64,000 nucleotides of DNA from an uncultured Paracoccaceae bacterium. Lineage in GTDB: Bacteria; Pseudomonadota; Alphaproteobacteria; Rhodobacterales; Rhodobacteraceae. Under the pieces are notes generated by a model, which was not told the origin of the DNA, searched no databases, and saw only the letters and a program-made list of their open reading frames with translations. This document shows, one piece after another, positions 59,001-61,408 of the stretch; the stretch's first letter is position 1, and every line of letters begins with the position of its first letter. The position numbers and the translations under genes were made by a program. The DNA lies in NCBI GenBank assembly GCA_947493745.1, contig CANLSM010000005.1, positions 124,001 to 188,000 on the forward strand. The letters run 5' to 3'.

Positions 59001-60679
59001 AGAGTCCCGCCAAAGGACATCGTCGTGGTGTTGGTGAAGCCGGTGGAGAAGGTCAGTGCCAGCAGATCGACGCTGGAGAAAAGCTGCATGTCATTGACTG
59101 CAACAACACTGACAGGCCCGACACTGTTGATCGATCCGCCCGAGATCGCGGCGGTGATCGATCTGCCTATCTCATTGATACCAAGAGAAAACCCGAGATC
59201 AATGGTAGTGAAGTAGTTGCTGGACAGGTCGTAGTCGAAGTCCTTCGCCTCGGCCCTGTAGACTGCCGTGTCGAACGCGCTCAGCGAGATCCCGCCAGCA
59301 CCTGTCGATGTCAGGGCCGTGTCAGTTGCACGTACCGCGGTTTCGCCGCCCTGAACGGTCGTGATGGTGTATTTCGAGGCACCGCTGACCTCGCTGTCGT
59401 TGCTGGCCAGAAGTGCAATGGAAGCCGCCTGGATCTGTGCATCAAACACATCGACCGAAGCGCTGTCATCCGTGAAATTATGGTTCACGGCTCCAATGAG
59501 ATTTGAGATAATTGTGCTGTCGACAACACCGGAGTTGATTGACGCAAACGTCAACTCTTCGCCAGCTGAAGACGTTTGGGTCGCGCCGCCATCCGTCCCG
59601 ATATTCACAGAGGTCGAACGTGTGACATCAACGTTGGAAACCAGAACGTCGAAGTCCAGCAGACTGCTCAGACCAGCGTCAAAATTCTCCAGATCGACAT
59701 CGACATTGACCGTGCCGGAACTGATCGCGCTCAGATCCCCGGTTGCCGTTATGGTCGAGCCGCCAGCCGCATCAATGCTTGTCGTTGCATCGATCGCCAG
59801 TTCGCTGGTGTAGATCACCGTCAACGGAAGCGGTGACTGCACCGACATCGTCACATCGGTGATGGCCTGAAGGGTGACATTCGCGCCGCTGATCGTTGAT
59901 GCGCTGCCGACCGTGATTGTGGCGTCGGCATCCACAGTGATCTGCGCGCCGCCGATAATTGCGGTGCTCGCAGAGCCGTTGGTGACAATCGAACTGGTGA
60001 TCGAGACGTCATCATCGGACACAATGCTGCCCTGGATGTCGATGGTCGAATCGTAGTCGTTGACAAGAGAATTGGAGGACGTGTCGGTCAGTGACGCATC
60101 CAGTGTGACGAGCCCGACCTCGTCACCTGTTGACCCGATCGAGACCCCGCTCTCGACCGTGATGTCTTCTGCCCGCAGCTCCACATATCCGTTCCAACCT
60201 GTGCCCCAGTTGCTTACGGTAATTGTGTCGTTGCCCGCTTCCCCGTCGATGGTAATGCCAAAGGCCGTGGGATTTGTCAGACCGCTGAAATCAAACTCGA
60301 TCACATCGGCCCCGGCGCCGGTTGTGATGTTGAGATCGTCGGTGAAGTTGATCTCGGCCAACTCGGCCAGAACCGAATTGTCCGCCTTGTTGATGACCTG
60401 AATCCGTTGCGTCAGCGCGTTTCCGTTGCCTGCATCAAGGAAGTCATCCACCACAACCAGCAGATCCTGATTGTCGGTGGAGGCGTCCCCGGTTCCGACC
60501 GGCAGGTCGGCGGCGAGCAGAATACGCGGCTCAAGGCTGTCCATGAGCATCCGCCAGGTCGCATCGCGCATCGCATCATAGCGTTTGCGGTCACGTCGCC
60601 TCAGGCGATTGCGGATTTTTCGGTTGTATGGAAGCTTAGGGAGCACTCCAGCCTCATGGCTGCGGAATGGCATCGGCAC
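32027..60679 (-). CDS. Giant LEPR-XLL / RTX repeat surface protein (9550 residues)
   Basis: One uninterrupted frame, roughly 0.95 MDa if residues average 100 Da. The GTG at 60679 has AAGGA 8 bp upstream; the ATG at 60673 is spaced less well. Residues 20-35 are very basic (KIRNRLRRRDRKR), followed by LEPRILL (49-55), the LEPR-XLL motif of very large, probably sorted proteins. No classical signal peptide. Order: short beta repeats (60-620); six long modules with FNTIG motifs (to about 2800) containing inserted YRYxG modules; about 19 Ala/Gly-rich 60-residue units (2870-4350); solenoid-like stretches with a charged, aromatic insertion (about 5780-5960); Calx-beta-like repeats (7200-7750); RTX-type repeats (7945-9260); a C-terminal domain ending in the basic KARMPGRKSFV. 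I noticed no cysteine on reading. Probably a cell-surface or matrix protein served by the export genes downstream. Confidence 0.95.
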   Translation of the reverse strand: MPMPFRSHEAGVLPKLPYNRKIRNRLRRRDRKRYDAMRDATWRMLMDSLEPRILLAADLPVGTGDASTDNQDLLVVVDDFLDAGNGNALTQRIQVINKADNSVLAELAEINFTDDLNITTGAGADVIEFDFSGLTNPTAFGITIDGEAGNDTITVSNWGTGWNGYVELRAEDITVESGVSIGSTGDEVGLVTLDASLTDTSSNSLVNDYDSTIDIQGSIVSDDDVSITSSIVTNGSASTAIIGGAQITVDADATITVGSASTISGANVTLQAITDVTMSVQSPLPLTVIYTSELAIDATTSIDAAGGSTITATGDLSAISSGTVNVDVDLENFDAGLSSLLDFDVLVSNVDVTRSTSVNIGTDGGATQTSSAGEELTFASINSGVVDSTIISNLIGAVNHNFTDDSASVDVFDAQIQAASIALLASNDSEVSGASKYTITTVQGGETAVRATDTALTSTGAGGISLSAFDTAVYRAEAKDFDYDLSSNYFTTIDLGFSLGINEIGRSITAAISGGSINSVGPVSVVAVNDMQLFSSVDLLALTFSTGFTNTTTMSFGGTLSYNEMTGDVTASIEDADVTVTDATNGNVTVAASNNALMDARSDANTRILRGSAEALGISLAFNLVGYDVDGIVDAALLGVDTLLGTGIGAAEDEMQAYAYISNSNITAARDVTVEADNGSILNATVSNAVEAAAAGSTTLNNATSAGAAFILANNKVLSASRAEIRDSATGELVEATAGSVSVRANDSAEIYSNAKVSSEAISTNDGGASAIDRAIGDLAPADFRTDGTVVIEGGILNPSVVAATQAVDYGTRVALTTEFDLLLDTGEYTTSIEDGPEPGAIYIYLGTADSINLATEDYTNKDLWKEATETVIIPTGLNLSSSDSNAFGGALVRNELSGEASAKVTDATLVAGENINVEASEIAINQSIGDIGVTSSGGSAINGQGDSLAAGGAIMVNTVLANATATVTGSSLTATGDIAVSANNAATLDAHLSSAINAGADAVGVLVAFNTLGYEPTNLLFQTIDALIGTDIGTTDAADAVAGIEDSTVQGASVSVDAVNSATLKSQIDSNATASAAAAFGAEGMAASGTLASNLMEGEANAYVKAATLTSDTGDIGVSADDAVLMDAKTVLVTGASKTNDLQIGALNALGSQLLDSYAYTSESGLQTLEFGDLVYVASTYGDGSLEGKIYQYMGSQATAPGDTDLGTAVYTDTDFWKEADATNLIPPGIATVLMKGLGLSTGSAKAYYAMVTRNEASGGATARVEDATLTSAGSVDVTATERATLLALESSTINAVEATGGIIATNALLSKAKAFIEDSTVDAQGGDLSIDAFNLAVLQAETTATMNAKSEALGVVIAFNTLGFESTNILFQSIDAILGSDYLIETDSAGAVAYAERSDLDASGDVNVRADTREELIDNLTSVTGDQLDDAALFDNTDEDTADDVEILENLADELAAADIEVTGPLSIESLAIGAQWYITDADGKVFQVLKVGSSLVLSRVNLLDAVVGNDTTAVAKNEKALYDAYIEGNKPDNKGKSLKELKYGSNSNAAGGVLASNRVSSETRAWISEGADPLSTTDTPSELLGGDLVSFNGNVYAYVGTDVTRVSDFDYTSRSSIPTLETGETIRLHADIGGFSEGDIVQYTGAGLTGLVDTDDTTDDSLLLVIEANATDFTVINPELSVDLTDATQQYATSPNWELQTATVTSGVDAGGTVRVEATDQSNLRANSSLSVESSATNNIDQLVGIAADLLEKDISYTTKSGTQTIRQGDTILVASDGPDGTQGRIYRYLSEIPLVNQDLAALTEADLTNTLLWEDATAEVEIADIFPNIGNLAESNSKAIGGIIVTNDVRSEASAVIENITVNAGDDVIVDASANGTMLATMDVQVSSSGGSAWGTGDSIAYNGSIATNLVQTGALAEISNAVVEATTGKVEVSADQTAILDATVLSSTATGDTAVGLSLAFNTIGWEASNLLFNLVDTIISDPLIAEALDGENPSEAIARIVSSDVTAGTDVTVDATSAELMNATMSNSVDSAAGALVDAGGKSISLVLANNKVAANTEAYIDNSGALAGQDIAASGNVDVMASDKARLFSNTTLVSESSAVNDGGASVLQETLNDQLEASWVASDTPQLADLEHGQWVRIADDFSGANGGTATPGTVYRFLGDDTDDVDLSATNFDDLDLWVVETLTKLIPQGLNVTDSDSVGVGGILVTNDLRANTAAYITHAVVTTTDGDISITAVEDAAMAANVDASVKSSGGSIGGNGTSLAVNGMIATNTMNGGADAYAAYSTLNAGSTTAGTGNIRVSASNTSSLDAINNSTTATGDTGVGIVLAYNSVGYENTNQLFATVDALLGDSDLTGMQSPVSAEAYLLNVVADADGEVAVSATNDAEIFARNSNETKSTASAFIDATGTAAGGVISLNRVAGSADASIKGAFAEEADGGNTTLTVGDLVLGTDGNMYRYEGTPGLVDLDTVDFTDGDWAQVGTGEAGANDIDATTGVSVTANDANAIDSEVDLDVISTVSNDGGVSIITTALENISNEYRFTTFSGEQLVFNGQMVRLGSNYGADEGRFFYFTGATDYDLRHDFSDTTFDYEASTDWVEYTPIDFESLIPPGVNLNVTESDSTAVGGMIATNDVRGNVTASIGNADVTTTTGDIDVTATEVAQINATNSGYVKADGGSVFVGGDTIAVNAIIATNVVNANAVASVDASVLDAMAGGISVIADNTAAIDAETDANTIAEGAGTSIAVGVVLAFNTIGLESQNFLFNTIDALVSTELADETPSGASATVTNSDLDAGAGSITVDASSDMTVDAEVLNAALSTSITLQDSTTVSVAPIIALNRGSSVANALMTGSQAVSTGGDINVHAEDDSSIFADVTAASAAISVGAGKSISVSVALSFARNTIRSDASARIVGSGEVGTPVSAEDGTISVQAMRTATIDANAIAASAAVALGGGSSVSVAGGSAVAVNKIVGDVLANIDTSVVTADTIDVDASSTASITADVLAAAASIAIGGSTSVAVGVGISVAENMIGWIDTTDDSTSSDYTSRQTIDAITNGEVVSVVEGPRQGEFYRYIGDEELEGPVDPATGENTDLDLSVQDYSNVALWERIGLTRVGSAVTASMTDTSVVAQSDATRADVIVTADATQEIKATVAAAAMAVAAGSNGVGVAGGAASAKNKIAADPKAFISGSGTEGITADKVTVTSSDASLINAFAGAAALAAGLGGTAGVAVSIGLGIALNEVSNQSLAYIEDADIDALGTAADDGVAVMAIVAAPESFTVDISGNATVTAANLNDAVETDLTTNSSDEEIPDNTDVNADRAVMLALIGLMNAELDAEDQISTELDPQTGLTDAEKLERADSLVARLTKSDSDNGWVLVTPDGRTFEITIVGNQLIFNRATISTVAAAASLAAGFGGTAGVAIGLSGAYAQNRIDTVTNAYIEDSDVDAVGDITITATNSSSISATIVSMAVSAAVGGTAGVGVSLGVALAFNTIGEASPAEVKAYALNSDLNSGEDIRVEAVSQQKIKAVTVAGSVAIAGGGVAGVAVGGAGVYVENSINVATQAYIDGDHATATGNAIEADTITVSASSLSEIEGFAAAAAVAFAIGGTAGVGVAIGVTLVRNDISGNITAQIRNVDDNVRASAGAVSVLATDTATIQSTAISASLAIGGGLVGVAVAGAGADAQNQITTAVDAAIVSSGLVSSTGAINVTATSNGTIEAGVIAAAASVGAGAVGVGASIGVSLARNFVGYTDNPAVTANTDSSNSAATLVRNVTTVEILEGARAGEIYRFIGELGADAPDTFDLGEQDYGNADVWERIDLSAVGATTSARIADSEVDAGGALSVTANSSQDIDAETFAGAVAVAGGAVGVGLSGTGVNVVNRIKSITSATISGTRGTGVEGSTVTVQATNTADIDAEAEAVAISAGVGVVGVGVSIGIGMAVNEITSETTASISNAPVDAVAGSALVTASDTATIDAEAAAAAISVGGGLAGVGVSGAGASAVNEIATTTRAEVASSANVYGSDDVSVLATANNTITANIESAAASLGAGLGAGALSAGVSLARNVIGGGHSTGVFANVNNATLRADDDINVIATATSRIDATVESIAAAVAIGGYALGLSGAGASAYNTLNYAVDATVENNSTLTAADDITVRASDTSIANVDVAATAVSAAIGLVADSISVSVSIAQVDLNNAVSAALNGSDATGSSVTVQALEDNDVEVKSEASSVSTSASLFGGITLAGGGAEATINNDNTVSAEIVGDGAADQISATTITVDADATSEMDASTGVLAIAAGIFSIAAAGGVVVINARPTVTARTDNATLAATTVNVDAEATLDSYAEARGMSFSTGFSMGVNTTEILTDATVTSTADGILNVDDLNVTATANGAGEDNMGLANMAEANTFASAGGLLLGSSSTNATVRNASDVTAAIGQSADVNATGDVNVTASHLAVQKAESQAGSTGLIGIGAAFADAQSITTTTAEVRTNANVDADNLTVSATGNNYDHVFGVAGSGGAVAGAGVRLLTNSVSTVEATIASSVIATIDDTLTVDAFQLTKPQSQVISFGFGVIAGTGADVDLYVDSTVKAEIGGTLITADEVISNATNLVERPEFSNTTHIEGDAGGLASGASASSSIDVDLDTDIVLADGLTMITDGDVTLKVFNGITLVDEVSLFTAGAVSGAGAFTELDATDIFGDITVGTSSIYVGGDFVAEVDGYYDVELISLTETYGIGTVALGSADINITPTSTFTLRGGLLANGDVLIATGIDRDRTLSNLDKLTARVDNFAGSVIPIDDLEASTFLTANNLIDIQSGATLESYQNIDLIADKLGAAALDGKTKGTNWVSEVGDAIDSAFGGNNNTFGNATGSTNAYGVVRNDGTVRTGAQRQQSLTIDTVDPTTGLVSNSTASTITYTVGNLSVPPSQLTAIQLAREAIDRYNYAGDSGNPVNPDLITYQRDQIQRLELQMINEGTAQFLDSAGNVIASSNVTIGVHTYSRTDDTNVSVAVVPRTVTATTVIVDDIVAQAGQIFVNTDQMTGSGTYDAPGDARVDIINETHAQLVINDILIPQVTGGVYFNSLDQEVSGEGDTAAANALINQLNEENFNRETENFGNSLLTASNGFTADTLAGSAATPQIVITNTFDYLANLGTAIPPVANITVNGDVINLGGDVLVTSNPAGLSSNVTVNGSLQGQNVEIIVSGTATISADVAYDVEGNPYSLYTGGTPAGIFGTLEGDNDAATAEANRVIDGVDISADVVLIDAEFINVNGVIEAGEDDFQLILSTALGDYIESLRNNGGPQFTTLPASLTGTDQFFVVYDRVANELVINPVTPRGGLVILEGKVVNTHNQGEIRVYSGYPDIDIINNTGLSEAFGLTLRVVEIDASERGQGTIEFRDKAKATGSNETYDTVYQVQENGQLNRITQDGTDTNISLTGQSYDPLAGYRYGWAVGETTERTYTWVERQNDWLGIDFLVPDTFDLEDATLEVLDQQLIPNSNYYYISANNTGDPYIYSDENVTDGDTGVYLADYDSTTTWYGKTTYIYTYKQTIRTTEVDNHSVKADYPIDLTFFGYDQGNVNIQAGNAAIIVDGQIRNDNGTTTLSSNKTITTTLSESALQGSYIGGQVINLTAGQGLGQFIDDENFIPVAIYMADASGAHVNITSTGGDIYVEQLVGDVTFDQVNVGTFDAYLQSDGSIFRLDSGSLITAGALTLIAEGDIGTAAAPLRMNLGDAANDTLTATATGGIHVQETSGDLRVNQVTADGDVTIIVSAGDLVDGNSTEERDERAIEALRDGVWGDLKLTEDAGALQKIQQVKDSLANGRTQEYQTYWTWREGQGSNHADIVAGTENYALTTEEVDYYTEFFTEQGTEDGLSGAALDAFVASAIATQINTRTEQYRTLHARWGSEPGTDGDINTYDADFVGTLTAEEEAAVDASIKVWTEEELINGISIGILRPVVDTDIVLEDPNIVGDNVTLNVSGNIGRTSGQEIIDVTGGGLTDEQRVILGAAEPDDVFFLITDQVAATVSFDAAAGTITRTDGGTFEGFGFAAGQDMQIEGATSANVTEEGPFYTIQSVSGGVITIDPSDLLLTASEGSEDVVISSIVLDPRGLTTDATVDFTAPDTVTVNSGDISEFTVGMKLIITEQRDAIGQEQDQTDNDNDAESLYRITAINGNDITLEQLDASGNVVAISLSTGTGVDVILDQYVELSAVQVQLRDDIDLAVSGSLSATAGGQVFLGADEDATNPSADGEVVLGAITATEDVRVRASNGVVNGLGVGVVNITAPSAVVEAGQGGIGEAGDRITLNLSDTGRITARATNDIWLEETDGDMSVGTMFSLTGDVDLLADGSILDAINESFTNILADNIRLQSTNGSIGTEGNALDIETRDAVDGLLTATAAGDISVIETVGNMQIRNVYTAGGHVWLEANASILDAVDIADPTNPDSADLAAPAQQLGIDVTGLNVTLTANLGTIGTFANELDINSRVNGTEGVVNTYSMMDTNLREGVGDLYLETAGVGAGATTTAFITASVGAIYNGALAGVSNVTSGRVFLSANQQIGRSDNFLTTTVGTIQSISVNGSTYVRNDGALEVEAFNGTASSLGQSSGGEIILTAESPITVESNINADDDIILTSTEDGDAEADDITVNAGIQVVSTSGDITFNSGDDIVIEAGALVQTSADIFFNIDLDGPPAEGETDPTTDAEGALISVVGTVRSTAGNVTFSGNTDRDTLNVAAAGTVEAADALVVDLAEENDTIVIDAGTLIGTTIALRGGEGEDSITLQPTATLTGAASLEGGDGDDLITVNLLKTQAAGDSLAIDGGEDTDHIEIQLHGSQTAGGDYVIDVNDTGATDNGADTMTLLGTSEEDVFLSRGTFVALLHGEVDDILQNTVDRPDTVERINYNRTINDRVTLEGLDGNDVFISDDNASLMTMDGGAGDDSFQFGQIFGNEPISTNPDSGVADGDDIRTVETTRGYLSRGITYSTTAFGGEGEDVFTVYSNKAVLQLEGEDGDDEFVIRAFLTVDGENTAEDAVEVGGGAGNDQIQYNINSPVKIDGGAGFDTVVALGTEADDIFVVTEEGIFGAGLNISITNTEEAIEVDGLEGDDTFYIQSTRAGAVTQVIGGLGSDTFNVAGDVNDSVVSQDPDGRSGLITHASGSDDADFNNLLIDGLGTTIADENQGVVLISQEAGGDSTPGVTEVSETEGNRTDIYSVVLAAAPTETVYITVSANRSSSQDRNLTVPTMTGSPALTLDNATSTITRSTGSWLEDGFDQFMSLSLGGAGDATDIYEIISVTETEIVVATPVSGDTFAEEFTDATDLTVSGLEASSVLVSADGDAFANAIVLVFDETNWDQAQTVTIQAVDDAAAEGAKRVQIMHAVDSADENFNATRVENLIVDVADDDKAGIVITETNTDTLVLEGDATSEITDSYSVQLSRPPATGETITVALGGDDGDDLILTDADGAVITELTFTADDWDEPQVVNVQADADSTVENEERITLTHTVTSNALTGAYADVIADGEIDQTLDVTVVDGDSAGVLVRETGGDTLIIDQPGETDTYTIRLTSAPTEDVTITIVDDGQTRVVAGGRVAEVNLANVSASVANPFTFADVEGSGDTITRTSGSWLDDGLLAGQSLDITGTTDNNGAFQIAEISEDGLTLILTATASLTDEVSDAATLDVTVAQVVFTADNWADEVTVTLEADPDFEPTAADYVTYNPENGSHTLADIRGPLQIEGGSTGDRELKAAVMLPTENPGAPLDIDVGDASEEVQNDRINVFNDGSITADVGMLATTGNMTDGFRTLLNGLGMGMGTVTIGDTTYDQGISFAGIEITEILLGQGNDTFTVDISEEVSDNTADMPITLIHGGGGADAITILDTAEDSLMVIFGDTDTDGTRYNYLGAASNGNGAVFNATGSPETHNDTLDASALAEGHTVALYGGIGDDTIRGGEGDDHIAGGGGIDTIFGNGGNDHIYGDSGFTVDVVTRELGVDNSIDLAPQYTSADIRAAAADIIDGGAGNDIILGDYGVILQAAGTLRLATTGSVTRIESTTLLDGGADDIIAGAGNDIVLGGFGGDTIRGISGDNILIGDHGYVDFVKFDQDLSNLDEIATIAPSIGGDDIITSGDGADMIIGGFGADDISAGDGNNVVLGDNGRITGKDTGPGQANGLAFTLDRVVSTSQAYGAGDEIETGSGDDVVIGGVGADIITSEGADAGRDIITGDGGRIDFRTPEADGTHVADLVRAHQTSVGDADTIDVGNGGHIIIGGAGGDDITAGSGNHIIFGDAGLLTGAATGMIIAGQALITLTQARSFSPSVGGDENITTGRGSSIIVGGFGADEIVTNAGDATDGSDVIFGDNGRIIATTEDGSATAHLLRVETTYNTIGGTDDITSGSGGDIILAGLGGDVVNAGDGNNMVIGDNGQIIGIDEAPAAGQGRPITLDTVVTVDPELGDGDILITGLGADIVLGGAGGDTITTNDGESVGLYDSADIVLGDHGQLSFVRDGGAEYASEITSIDEMEGDVDVITAGAGNDIIIGGTAGDRIDGGADNDLIFGDHATVSGLIRAQDLPIGAGRTFDFQSISTAPEDLGGDDWIDGGAGDDMILGQIGSDTIFGNAGDDDIIGGHNVDTDQNGAFAHDAGDALDGGAGDDVILGDNGTIYRTFDPTDPRMRALEGTLIYGTTAGVNDGEALVTDEAQANPGGTAQRLITIFDHSDDEEAVEYGSDYIAGGAEDDMIFGQLGDDIIQGDGSIDFNLNGIADWDAADTDALPVSATRDPITGLLTVNASVEDFLGAGRDGDDYIEGNGGADTVFGNLGQDDIVGGSSSLFAGLNGDETNRPDGADMLYGGAGTDISRNNLGDESETGHARDADTIVGDNANIYRLVGTNGTDSGGYLTFNYDNYSDDLKLIPRAVEFLDYSIGGQDLNENALLEDNGAGDEIHGESGDDTIYGLAGSDVIFGDGQNDDIIGGWGHEWISGGTGSDGVIGDDGRIMTSRNSTEYGEELNGIAALDAVDVLLVAEQNDALRQVIYLDQQLIKTVNLTPFSTNPNDPNDQYWDARQADDIIFGGWGDDFLHGGVGDDAISGAEALPGSANPTTTDGVEISFDTPFNPGDVLDYDESAGEDEPLFPIFNFLDPRGELTVGGDPFFLNFDPTEGVVDPRSENGLTSDGDDRIFGSLGNDLIMGGTGRDQLWGGYGDDYLNADDDQTGNNDQADPDISYEDFVFGGAGEDILIANTVGDRLVDWSGEYNSYYTPFQSAGEPTVINDYATQLLTYLYQLGRADGADPTRATDVPPKVNDDGEIITLYEQGEPYGELGITVLTDPEEFSKQFGPNRYRGRGASGESVNPGVPTPMGAQLDPSSTGDFGNPITGLTLIDGASDATTRNDQAIVATIGAERPGYTRLIGAATSSEIIIDVSDPSEAGEPVTTYVYDEATDSFVPVDPDPLATVGGNGALVEFRDTDGGLFAYIDEMGGLWIIDDLKENRDGKADAEADDWILDGTLAALTQSGSAAAALAALPTIRSAKARMPGRKSFV
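32905..36850 (-). repeat. RTX-type calcium-binding repeat region of the giant protein
   Basis: Nonapeptide repeats such as GGEGDDHIAGGGGID and GNGGNDHIYGD run from about residue 7945 to 9260. Between 36580 and 34950 they are arranged as nine composite units of about 75 residues. Each unit has a GDNG/GDHG turn, a variable linker of 25-35 residues and GG.D.I..G.G.DIIIGG.GAD.I. Calcium-dependent folding outside the cell is expected. Confidence 0.88.
37430..39080 (-). repeat. Calx-beta-like repeat region
   Basis: About four repeats of roughly 100-150 residues. They have the pattern ETGGDTLIIDQPGETDTYTIRLTSAP, then FTADNWADEVTVTLEAD and a short Asp/Glu-rich loop (ENEERITLTHTV). These are the hallmarks of Calx-beta-type calcium-binding or adhesive domains. 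Confidence 0.7.
47640..52060 (-). repeat. About 19 Ala/Gly-rich units of about 60 residues
   Basis: Each unit has a small-residue stretch such as AVAVAGGAVGVGLSG, an Asn near the end of it, and then strands of the form A.I....V.A.....I.A. Neighbouring units around 48600-49200 are 60-61 residues long. The regular spacing suggests a parallel beta-solenoid with a tightly packed core. Confidence 0.75.
49180..58190 (-). repeat. Inserted YRYxG...DY...LWE modules in the giant protein
   Basis: A short module (V..GD.V..., G.IYRY.G, a 15-30 residue acidic linker, DY.N..LWE) appears near 58160, 57095, 55315, 54190, 52950, 51445 and 49290. Partial forms occur near 55890 and 53290. The pattern of a GD turn, a Y-rich strand and a closing Trp recalls small carbohydrate-binding modules, but no family can be assigned by eye. 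Confidence 0.75.
52340..58830 (-). repeat. Six long modules marked by FNTIGxExxNxLFxxID
   Basis: Related motifs occur near 58810 (FNLVGYDVDGIVD), 57650 (FNTLGYEPTNLLF), 56590 (FNTLGFESTNILF), 54780 (FNTIGWEASNLLF), 53660 (YNSVGYENTNQLF) and 52395 (FNTIGLESQNFLF). They are spaced 1.1-1.8 kb apart. Each is followed by a short acidic stretch and then beta repeats ending in an NKV- or NRV-type motif. Diverged tandem duplication. Confidence 0.85.
60515..60535 (-). other. LEPR-XLL sorting-type motif
   Basis: Codes for LEPRILL, residues 49-55 of the giant protein, followed by AADLPVG. It lies right after a run of basic residues and a short amphipathic segment (TWRMLMDS). The motif is known at the N-terminus of very large bacterial proteins and is thought to be a sorting signal; its receptor is not known. 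Confidence 0.85.
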
Positions 60680-60853
60680 GGGTTATTTCCTTCCCACACT
60701 ACGCTGGCAAAATTTCCAACTGTCTCGTTAAACAGGGGTAAAAAGGGCTTTTGAATAATGGGCGCGAGCATGCATCTCACCAAAATTTTATTCAACTTGT
60801 TTGGGGCCAAAATGTGACGATTTGGCAATTTGGGTGAAGATTTGGTTAACCGG

Positions 60854-61408
60854 TCAGGGCCTGTTCAACATCGTGAACAGTTTGGCGCCGACAACGTCAA
60901 TCGGGGCGTTGTTTTCGATTTCCAGATCGGCATGCGCGCGCACCCTCGTCTGCTGGACGATGAGGCTTGGTCGTATCACCGCCTCATAGGCTTGCAGATG
61001 ACCGGTCAACCAGTCGGCTGCCGGTTCCACATCGCCCCCCTTGTCCCTCAGCCAGCGGACGAGGATCTGCGCCTTGCGCACGAAGGCGACGTCAAGGGGC
61101 GTCTCGATCCAGACCGCCGTGTCGATCATCCCGGCGGTGCCTGGCCAGGCCCGGCCCAAGGGCATCTCGAAGGCGACATCGCCTCTGGTCGCCGCCTCTC
61201 GCACGGCGTCAGGCAGGCCGGGGGCTTCGATCTCGTCAATCGGGGCGTCACGGGACAGCCAGTCCATGACCTTGTCGGGATGCCATCTGGTGACCTGCTC
61301 ATAATCGTCGTAGTTCACACGCTCCCAGCCTTGTGTCCTTGCGAGCCAGCGCCCCAGCGTGGTCTTGCCGCCACCCGGAGGAGAGGAGAGCGCTACCACC
61401 CGACCCAT
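60854..61408 (-). CDS. P-loop kinase-like protein
   Basis: 184 residues from the ATG at 61408, one base overlapping the stop of the methyltransferase gene (TGATG); a longer frame from 61597 is only the methyltransferase read in another frame. Walker A SSPPGGGKTTLGRWLA lies at about 7-22. The rest looks like a small kinase of the AAA_33/zeta type: an acidic patch after NYDDYEQV, and a lid region with VRKAQILVRWLRDKGG. The substrate is unknown. Coupled expression with the methyltransferase suggests a shared pathway. The 174-bp gap before the giant gene is AT-rich and should contain the promoter of the giant block; no clear boxes were found. Confidence 0.75.
   Translation of the reverse strand: MGRVVALSSPPGGGKTTLGRWLARTQGWERVNYDDYEQVTRWHPDKVMDWLSRDAPIDEIEAPGLPDAVREAATRGDVAFEMPLGRAWPGTAGMIDTAVWIETPLDVAFVRKAQILVRWLRDKGGDVEPAADWLTGHLQAYEAVIRPSLIVQQTRVRAHADLEIENNAPIDVVGAKLFTMLNRP

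Noticed and set aside
32905-60500. Possible CRISPR array or tandem DNA repeat
   Set aside because: The periodicity is in the protein, with diverged DNA copies and no fixed-length identical repeats with spacers.
32027-60679. Non-ribosomal peptide or polyketide synthase, suggested by gene size
   Set aside because: No adenylation, condensation, ketosynthase or carrier motifs; the protein is made of short beta and RTX repeats.
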